Of a stretch of DNA of 12,096 nucleotides, positions 7,021-12,096 are shown piece by piece. The notes beneath the pieces are model-generated. The model ran no database searches, was not told where the DNA came from, and saw nothing but the letters and a program-made list of their open reading frames with translations. A program made the position numbers and the translations under genes. Position 1 is the stretch's first letter. The number at the start of each line of letters is the position of its first letter. The DNA comes from JBGPBY01 sp041481485 (GTDB lineage Bacteria > Acidobacteriota > Terriglobia > 20CM-2-55-15). The stretch is taken from assembly GCA_041481485.1 (NCBI GenBank), contig JBGPBY010000190.1, positions 1 to 12,096 of the forward strand. The letters run 5' to 3'.

Positions 7021-9834
7021 TTAAAAGGACAGTCGCAGTCCAAGTTGTATCTGCCTCGGATCATTAGCTGCCGTCGCCTTTCCGAATGCAGACAATGGCG
7101 TCGTTCCCGTTCCAAAAGTATTGTTCGGGAATTGCAGGTTGACATGATTAAGTACGTTGAAACTTTCTACAAGTGCTTCGAGGCTCATTCGTTCCTTGGC
7201 CCGGAACTGACGGCTCAGGCGAACATCCAGCGAGGAATATTGGAATCCCTCACCGGTGTTGCGACCCACTCCGGCGCGTGCGGCTGTCGTTTGAATCGTC
7301 TGGCCTCCGGTAACAACGTTAAACGGGTAGCCGGTGCTGAACGTATACACAGGGCTCAGCTGGAATCCCGTGACAATCGTCCGAAGCAGGCCCGTGGACA
7401 TGCTGGCCGGCGCCGAAATCTGCCCGCTGATCGTAAAGCGGTGGCGTTGATCGTTGTCCGACAACCCCCGGTCGCCGCGAAGGTTGAAATTGTCCACCGG
7501 GCCGCTGAAGAAGGCGTTGCCGGTATTGTCGATCGCTTTTGCGAACGTGTACGACAATCTGCCGGAAACCCAGCGGTTCGCCCGGTCCTGCACTGAAATT
7601 GTCAGACCGTTGTAGTACGAATCGCCCTGACCGCTGTATTGACTGATGTTGGCATACAGCGGATTCGGACGGCCCAGATTCACCGGGTCGACCGAAGCGC
7701 TCACTGTCGGCACGTTCAGATTGCGCTGCATGATGATATGCACGCCGCGCATATTCTGATAAGCCGCGGCAACCGAGACTTTTTGAGTGATTTCCCTTTC
7801 GACCTGCAGGCTGGTCTGAATTCCATAGCTGTTCTTGATGTTGGTATCGATGGTCGAAAGATTGAACAATGTGCCGGTGGGGAATGCGGCCAGCTTGTTG
7901 GGGAAGACTGGCGCTCCGACCTGCGTCCGTTGCAGGCTCACAGTTTTGTAATCGACTCCCGCGCCGCGCAGAGCGTTGGCTACAGCGCGAAGCGGAACTC
8001 GGTCGTAGTAGAGTCCGAAGCCGGCGCGCACAACGGTCTTGCGATCGCCGGGCGAAAACGCAAGGCCAACGCGCGGACTGAAATTCTTTTTGCGAGTATC
8101 AATACCGGCATCCAGCCATTCCACATCGTAGCGGAGCCCCAGATTTACTGTCAGGTTGTGATGAAGCTTCCATTCGTCCTGGGCAAACGCTCCGACGTTC
8201 GGATTGTTCTGGAACCAATCCACCCTGCCGAAGGCTTGTCCGTAGGTGGAATAATTTCCCGACTGGAAATTCGCCAGAGTCGTGAAACTGTAGGTTCCAT
8301 AGATGGATCCAGGAAATGAAATGAGAACGTTGTTGTTCAGAAAATCGACTCCGAGCCTGAGGAAGTGCGACTTTTTCTGAATCGAGAACGTGTCTGCTAT
8401 TTCTACCAGATCGATATTCCGAGTGGTGGGAGACGACGTGGAAGCGCCAAGATTCGCCACTCCGGAAATGCTGACGGCGGGTCCGATAAGGTCATTGCCC
8501 GGGGCCTGGAACCTGCTGTGGGTGTACTGGCCTCGGAACTCATTCACGGAAGTCGCCGAGACGTTCATCACCTCGCTGATGGAGATCGCGTGATCCGTAT
8601 CGGCGACCTGCGTGCCGCGGCTGATGGCGTTCAGGGCTCCGGCGTTCCGCGCGTTCGGGCTGTCGATGTTGTAGTAGCTGTAACGCGCCGAGAATCGGTT
8701 GGACGGCGACAGGTTCATGTCGGCCTTCGAGAAGAAGCTCGTTCTCTTGTCGCCGGTCGGATATGCGCCCGTATCGATACGTGAAATGGGGAAGGCGATC
8801 GAGCTTAGCGTGGAGTTGATCGCATTCACGTTCGCCTGAGAAACTGTGATGTAGCCGGATTTGTGCAGATCTTCGCGTTCGAAATTCGAAAATAGAAAGG
8901 TCTTATTCTTCTGGATCGGACCGCCAAGCGTGACGCCGTACTGCGCCTGAGTCAAAGAAGTCTTGATCCTCGTGTTTGTGGCTGCATCCACGGGCGCGAA
9001 AATGTTGGTTCCGTCCATCCGGTGATTGCGGAAGAAGCCGTAGGCCTTTCCGCGCCACGTGTTGGTACCGGATTTGGTCGCAATGTTGAGTATTCCTGTT
9101 GAAGCCCGTCCAAACTCGGCAATTCCACCGGAGGTGATCACCTGAAATTCGCGAATCACTTCGGGGCTGAAGAACGTGCCGGCCAGATCCGCCGCATCGT
9201 CGTTGGCGGAAAGTCCGTCGACCACAAAACTGTTTCCAAGATTACGTTGTCCGGTGACGGAAATACCGGTGCCGGGAACCGCCGACGTCTCTGCGAAGCG
9301 CTCATTGTTTCCTGTGTTGGTTTTTGAAACTCCCGGAACAAGAAGTGCGAGGTCCACATAGTTCCGGCCGTTCATTGGCAGAATTTCAATCTCTTCCGGA
9401 TCAATGGTATTGGCGACTTCGGACCGGGAGGTCTCGATGACCGGAAGATCTTCGGCAGTGATGCTGACCGAGTTGGTTCCGGCGGCCACCTTCATGGTGA
9501 TCGGTATGTCCACGTCCTGCCCGACGGACAGCGTTAGCTTATGGATCAGCGACGCGAAGCCGGAGCGCTCCACCTTCAATTCATAGTTACCCAGCGGCAG
9601 AAACAGAAAGCGATATGCGCCTGGAGTGTCGCTGGTGGGTTGATACGATTGATTCCTGTCGACATTCAAAACGGTAACTTTGGCTTCCGCCATCGCTGCG
9701 CCGGATTCATCACCGACACGAACGCTCATGGCTGCCGATGCGGCGCCTTGCTGTGCGGCCCCGGAACTGGCATGAAGAATGAGAATGATTGCAGCAAATC
9801 CCAGCAATCGAATGAACTTGAACTGACCTTTCAT
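7021..9834 (-). CDS. Oar-type TonB-dependent outer-membrane receptor with N-terminal carboxypeptidase-regulatory-like domain
   Basis: A 937-residue outer-membrane transporter energised from the inner membrane by TonB. In order: signal peptide (about 1-28, ending GAAQQ); an Ig-like carboxypeptidase-regulatory domain (about 35-115, with GAYRFLFLPLGNYELKVE); a plug beginning near 130 with LPMNGRNYVDLALLVPG and FVVDGLSAND; and a long beta-barrel from about 250 ending IQLGLRLSF with the C-terminal Phe typical of barrel proteins. I see no Cys in the mature chain and no obvious Met/His metal-binding cluster, so the sequence alone does not reveal the substrate. AGGAGG precedes ATG 9834. Next comes an exported His-start protein (15 nt) and then CopC-CopD, which suggests copper or a copper complex as cargo. 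Most receptors of this type in Acidobacteriota have unknown or organic substrates, so the copper role is inference from context. Confidence 0.95.
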   Translation of the reverse strand: MKGQFKFIRLLGFAAIILILHASSGAAQQGAASAAMSVRVGDESGAAMAEAKVTVLNVDRNQSYQPTSDTPGAYRFLFLPLGNYELKVERSGFASLIHKLTLSVGQDVDIPITMKVAAGTNSVSITAEDLPVIETSRSEVANTIDPEEIEILPMNGRNYVDLALLVPGVSKTNTGNNERFAETSAVPGTGISVTGQRNLGNSFVVDGLSANDDAADLAGTFFSPEVIREFQVITSGGIAEFGRASTGILNIATKSGTNTWRGKAYGFFRNHRMDGTNIFAPVDAATNTRIKTSLTQAQYGVTLGGPIQKNKTFLFSNFEREDLHKSGYITVSQANVNAINSTLSSIAFPISRIDTGAYPTGDKRTSFFSKADMNLSPSNRFSARYSYYNIDSPNARNAGALNAISRGTQVADTDHAISISEVMNVSATSVNEFRGQYTHSRFQAPGNDLIGPAVSISGVANLGASTSSPTTRNIDLVEIADTFSIQKKSHFLRLGVDFLNNNVLISFPGSIYGTYSFTTLANFQSGNYSTYGQAFGRVDWFQNNPNVGAFAQDEWKLHHNLTVNLGLRYDVEWLDAGIDTRKKNFSPRVGLAFSPGDRKTVVRAGFGLYYDRVPLRAVANALRGAGVDYKTVSLQRTQVGAPVFPNKLAAFPTGTLFNLSTIDTNIKNSYGIQTSLQVEREITQKVSVAAAYQNMRGVHIIMQRNLNVPTVSASVDPVNLGRPNPLYANISQYSGQGDSYYNGLTISVQDRANRWVSGRLSYTFAKAIDNTGNAFFSGPVDNFNLRGDRGLSDNDQRHRFTISGQISAPASMSTGLLRTIVTGFQLSPVYTFSTGYPFNVVTGGQTIQTTAARAGVGRNTGEGFQYSSLDVRLSRQFRAKERMSLEALVESFNVLNHVNLQFPNNTFGTGTTPLSAFGKATAANDPRQIQLGLRLSF

Positions 9835-9983
9835 GAATCCTCCTGATCTGAAATCATCACCACTCGGGCATCACATCTAGAATTCCGCATCGTTCGGAAC
9901 CTATAACTGGTGCGCCTCGAGGCAAGCCGTCCTGTCGGCGTGCAAAAACCCCACGCTTGAAAGTTTTTGAGTTGTTGTTGGAA
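9835..9983. promoter_or_regulatory. Leader between the small exported protein gene and the TonB receptor gene
   Basis: This 149-base gap holds the receptor's ribosome site (AGGAGG on the minus strand, about 9839-9844). It also holds an inverted repeat TTCCG-N7-CGGAA at 9883-9899 and a 10-base palindrome GCCTCGAGGC at 9914-9923. Either could be an operator or part of a leader structure. I see no convincing promoter pair, so whether the receptor has its own promoter is open. Confidence 0.3.
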
Positions 9984-10367
9984 TTAAGCGAGTGATGGTG
10001 ATTTCGGAGGAGGAGAAATAATGCTCAAGTCTGGCACATCGATAATCAGCTTTCCTTGATGTGGCTCGAATCGAGCTTCGGAAACAGAGGCCATCGGTAT
10101 TTCGAAGTTCGGCGCCCACTCCTCGCTGTTGTGTGAAATAACCAGCAGTTCAGTCGAAGAGGGGGAATGGCAGTCCGCATTGCTGGACCCGGCGGCGACC
10201 TTGGCGTTGTAGCTGCTTTCGATAACATCCGGCTCCATGGACATGCCTTCCAGACAAACCAGGACACACCACACTTGCGTGACTGGCAAAACGCATCCCG
10301 CGTAGAGCACGAAACCGAGAATTACCAGGACCTTCCCGAGATTGGCGAAGCTGATTTCCCGTTTCAC
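9984..10367 (-). CDS. Small Cys/Met-containing exported or membrane-anchored protein heading the copper-type cluster
   Basis: A 127-residue protein that I do not recognise. Residues 1-11 are a basic start (MKREISFANLGK) followed by one hydrophobic segment, about 12-38, and then a soluble, presumably periplasmic part. Within and just after that segment are Cys25, Cys34, Cys38, Met42 and Met44 (CVLVCLEGMSMEP), with Cys66-His67 further on. This is a concentration of possible metal ligands in a short stretch. YAGC is not a clean lipobox because Tyr takes the usual Leu position. The tail ends with a proline-rich PPPKSPS. Start is GTG 10367; a TGA 12 nt upstream in frame excludes any longer form. 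The gene lies 149 nt before the TonB receptor, same strand. In size and position it recalls DUF2946 proteins found near copper receptors, but I see no DUF2946 motif, so this is analogy only. Confidence 0.6.
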   Translation of the reverse strand: MKREISFANLGKVLVILGFVLYAGCVLPVTQVWCVLVCLEGMSMEPDVIESSYNAKVAAGSSNADCHSPSSTELLVISHNSEEWAPNFEIPMASVSEARFEPHQGKLIIDVPDLSIISPPPKSPSLA

Positions 10368-10673
10368 GTTAGTTCTTCATCCTTGAAATCATGATTTACC
10401 CTGCAGACCTGCAACGGTCTGAGTAATTGCTGTGCAAAGCATGAGCACGATACCTGCCAGAGCGTCAGTTCGGATAAGTGTCATAACGCCAATAAAGTGT
10501 ATTCCGTGTATGAACTGGCTGTCATTCGGGACTGTTAAGGTTCCCGACAAGGCACCTTCATCGGGGATACAATCGCACGAAGGTACCATCTTGAAAACGC
10601 ACGGTTTCAAATTCCAGCCGAACATTAAAAATTGATTGTCGGAATTTCTTACGCCGATAACAAGTCTTTTATC
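10368..10673. other. Region without a confident gene, upstream of the copper-type cluster
   Basis: These 306 bases are visibly richer in A+T than their surroundings and lie between the OYE gene and the small protein gene. They should contain the promoter of the minus-strand cluster, but I find no good -35/-10 pair. A short hairpin (CAGACC, six bases, GGTCTG) is at 10404-10421, about 40-55 nt before the GTG at 10367. An open frame of 78 codons runs on the minus strand from 10625 to 10389 and contains SCDC and a hydrophobic end. It has no ribosome site and no family resemblance that I can see, so I do not call it a gene. Confidence 0.4.
10627..10663 (-). terminator. Weak candidate intrinsic terminator after the OYE gene
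   Basis: On the minus strand, 11 bases past the OYE stop codon, TTG-(TTA)-TCGG pairs with CCGA-CAA across an 11-base loop. TCAATTTTTAA follows. The stem is short and has a three-base bulge, so termination is uncertain, but it lies where an end signal for the globin/OYE transcript is expected. Confidence 0.3.
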
Positions 10674-11738
10674 TTAAGCCGCAGGAAAGTCGATGTACCC
10701 TCGCGGTCCTGGGGTGTAAAACGTCGACGGATCCGGATCGGTAAGCGGGACGCCCGTTTCAAAGCGTTTGGGAAGATCGGGATTCGAAGTGAACAGCTTG
10801 CCGAACACAATAAAATCGGCCCCTCCGGAATATAGCAGTGCATCGCCGGACTCCCGCGTGAACCCTCCGCCAGCCACAAAGACACCATCATAGAGAGGAC
10901 GAAGGATTTCATGAATGTCTGGTATTGGTGCCGTACGCAAGACGTGAAGATAGGCCAGCTTCATGGTTGAAAGGGCCTTCGTCAGCGCCGTATAGGTTTC
11001 CAGCGGGTTGTCGTCCTGAATATCGTTGAAAGGCATTCCCGGACTAATCTTGATACCAATACGCGACGCGGATCCCGCAGCGTGAATCATTGCTTCCAGG
11101 ACTTCAATGACGAATCGAAGACGATTTTGCAAGGTCCCGCCGTAGGCATCCGTCCGGTGATTCGATCCCGTCGAGAGAAACTGCATGGGGAGATAGCCGG
11201 ATGCCGAATGAAGTTCTACTCCGTCGAATTTCGCCGACAGGGCATTGCGCGTGGCCTGCGCATACTGGGCGATGACACCGGGAATCTCCGAGAGTCCCAG
11301 GGCCCGCGGAGTTTCGAAACCCTGCAGTCCCAATTTGTCGGTCCAGATCTGCCCGGCTGCGCGAATCGCCGATGGCGCCAGCACGCGATCTTCGATTGGC
11401 CGATTCGCAGGATGCCCGATGCGTCCCACATGCATGATCTGAAGAAAAATTCGTCCGCCTTTGGCGTGAACCGCTTCGGCAATCCTTTTCCAGGCTGCAA
11501 TCTGTTTGGGTGTGTGAATGGAGGGCGTACGGGCATAGCCCAGTCCAGCGGCCGACGGAGCCGTACCTTCCGTGATGATCAGACCTGCAGTGACGCGTTG
11601 AGTGTAATACTCGATCGCCATATCCGAAGGGGCGGCGCCGGCGTCTGCCCGGCTGCGCGTCATGGGCGCCATGACGATGCGGTTTCCGGTTTCAAATCCG
11701 TTGATGCGGCCTGGCGTAAGAAGGCTGACGTCAGACAT
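10674..11738 (-). CDS. Old yellow enzyme family FMN-dependent alkene/nitro reductase
   Basis: A 354-residue TIM-barrel flavoprotein of the NemA/OYE type, which uses NAD(P)H to reduce activated C=C bonds and often nitro compounds or nitrate esters. Landmarks in order: NRIVMAPMTRSRA (19-31, FMN-binding Thr), LQIMHVGRIGHPANRP (99-114, with the flavin-contacting Gln100), FDGVELHSASGYL (171-183), NHRTDAYGG (193-201, standard family motif) and VFGKLFTSNPDLPKR (311-325). The substrate-binding pair is normally H-x-x-N or H-x-x-H; here it is His177 with Ser180, while the proton-donor Tyr182 is kept. Lys230 in GIKISPG replaces the more common Arg, and Met102 replaces the usual Trp. These changes may shift the substrate range. 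ATG 11738 follows a GGGAGA site. The gene lies 23 nt after the globin gene and was probably transcribed with it. Confidence 0.94.
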   Translation of the reverse strand: MSDVSLLTPGRINGFETGNRIVMAPMTRSRADAGAAPSDMAIEYYTQRVTAGLIITEGTAPSAAGLGYARTPSIHTPKQIAAWKRIAEAVHAKGGRIFLQIMHVGRIGHPANRPIEDRVLAPSAIRAAGQIWTDKLGLQGFETPRALGLSEIPGVIAQYAQATRNALSAKFDGVELHSASGYLPMQFLSTGSNHRTDAYGGTLQNRLRFVIEVLEAMIHAAGSASRIGIKISPGMPFNDIQDDNPLETYTALTKALSTMKLAYLHVLRTAPIPDIHEILRPLYDGVFVAGGGFTRESGDALLYSGGADFIVFGKLFTSNPDLPKRFETGVPLTDPDPSTFYTPGPRGYIDFPAA

Positions 11739-11761
11739 TTTCGATCTTCTCCCTAAGTCGC

Positions 11762-12096
11762 CTAAGTTGACGAAGCATGATTAATCATGAACGTGGCCAG
11801 GCCATCCAGAAATGCCCGAAGAAACTGGTCCGCCTCGGCGGGAAGCTCGGTTTCCGCCAGGGCCTCCCGCATCAGCTCCATCCAGCGATCGCGGGCTGCT
11901 TGCGTGATCTTGAACGGCGCGTGCCTCATGCGAAGGCGTGGGTGCCCCCGCTGTTCGATATAGCGCGGCGAACCACCAAGACGATAAATCAGAAAATCGC
12001 GCAGGCGCGATTCCGCAGCGGCAAGATCGTCCGGCGGGTACATGGGCCCCAGTATCGGATCCTGTGGGACACGCCGGTAGAAGGCCGCGACCAATC
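11762..12096 (-). CDS. Group II truncated haemoglobin (TrHbO type), N-terminus cut by window edge
   Basis: A small cytosolic haem protein that binds oxygen or NO. About 111 codons are visible. The true start lies beyond 12096, because FY (helix B) comes too early for a complete protein. Group II marks are clear against Mycobacterium GlbO: Tyr B10 in AAFYRRV, Tyr CD1 in PMYPPDDL, the proximal His F8 in RGHPRLRMRHAPF, and Trp G8 in ARDRWMELM. An AE-RLRDFL block and LGGSPRYIEQ lie between them. Apart from the missing N-terminal dozen or so residues nothing looks damaged, and it ends at TAG 11762 after NHASST. It is followed closely by the OYE gene, which suggests a joint role in oxygen/NO or redox stress, or a flavin-haem partnership. 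The joint role is inference. Confidence 0.95.
   Translation of the reverse strand, partial: LVAAFYRRVPQDPILGPMYPPDDLAAAESRLRDFLIYRLGGSPRYIEQRGHPRLRMRHAPFKITQAARDRWMELMREALAETELPAEADQFLRAFLDGLATFMINHASST

Noticed and set aside
7639..8319. 226-codon plus-strand frame inside the TonB receptor gene
   Set aside because: Antisense shadow of a confident barrel protein, with no recognisable domain.
9953..9979. CAAAAAC/GTTTTTG inverted repeat after the small protein gene as a terminator
   Set aside because: The stem is almost all A-T and there is no separate U-run, so it is too weak to stop transcription. The downstream receptor gene is on the same strand.
9901..10119. 72-codon minus-strand frame overlapping the 3' end of the small Cys/Met protein gene
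   Set aside because: It shares bases with the better-supported 127-residue frame, has a composition rich in Arg/Ser/Thr with no features, and has no ribosome site.
10389..10625. 78-codon minus-strand frame with SCDC and a hydrophobic C-terminal half, just before the small Cys/Met protein gene
   Set aside because: No ribosome site, no recognisable family and no clear coding bias. A plus-strand frame of similar length overlaps the same bases. It could still be a small gene, but I cannot support it.

Overview
The window looks like a piece of an Acidobacteriota chromosome. The main clue is a large Oar-type TonB-dependent receptor with an N-terminal carboxypeptidase-regulatory-like domain and no Cys in the mature part, a type greatly expanded in that phylum. 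The GTP-type PEP carboxykinase, the style of TruA and the moderately high GC fit as well. This assignment is inference from gene content. I see no rRNA, tRNA, CRISPR array, transposase or phage gene.

Layout from left to right. (1) Positions 1-780, minus strand: the N-terminal 260 codons of GTP-dependent PEP carboxykinase (pckG), cut by the window edge. (2) Positions 853-3966, plus strand: a near-consensus promoter whose predicted start site falls on the first codon of the first gene. It drives two tandem paralogous exported proteins of unknown function, which share a Rossmann/methyltransferase-like GVGPEQNF motif, followed by truA. (3) Positions 4003-4090: an 88-nt near-perfect hairpin built from two copies of a small palindromic unit, lying between convergent genes. 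It looks like a REP/BIME-type element that could also serve as a bidirectional terminator. (4) Positions 10367 down to 4103, minus strand: a four-gene cluster consisting of a small Cys/Met-containing membrane-anchored or exported protein, the TonB-dependent receptor, an exported single-span protein whose mature end is probably at or next to a His, and a CopC-CopD fusion. The spacing (15 nt, then a TTGA stop/start overlap) says the last three are one operon. (5) Positions 12096 down to 10674, minus strand: a group II truncated haemoglobin (N-terminus off the edge) followed 23 nt later by an old-yellow-enzyme family flavin oxidoreductase.

How the genes may work together. The four-gene cluster reads best as a copper acquisition or handling route: an outer-membrane receptor, periplasmic copper-site proteins with N-terminal His, and a CopD-like inner-membrane channel. 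The copper assignment rests on the CopC/CopD part; the receptor's substrate and the jobs of the two uncharacterised partners are inferred from context. The globin/OYE pair suggests handling of oxygen, nitric oxide or electrophilic/nitro compounds. The tandem exported pair is the least understood part of the window, followed by the two unknown members of the copper cluster.
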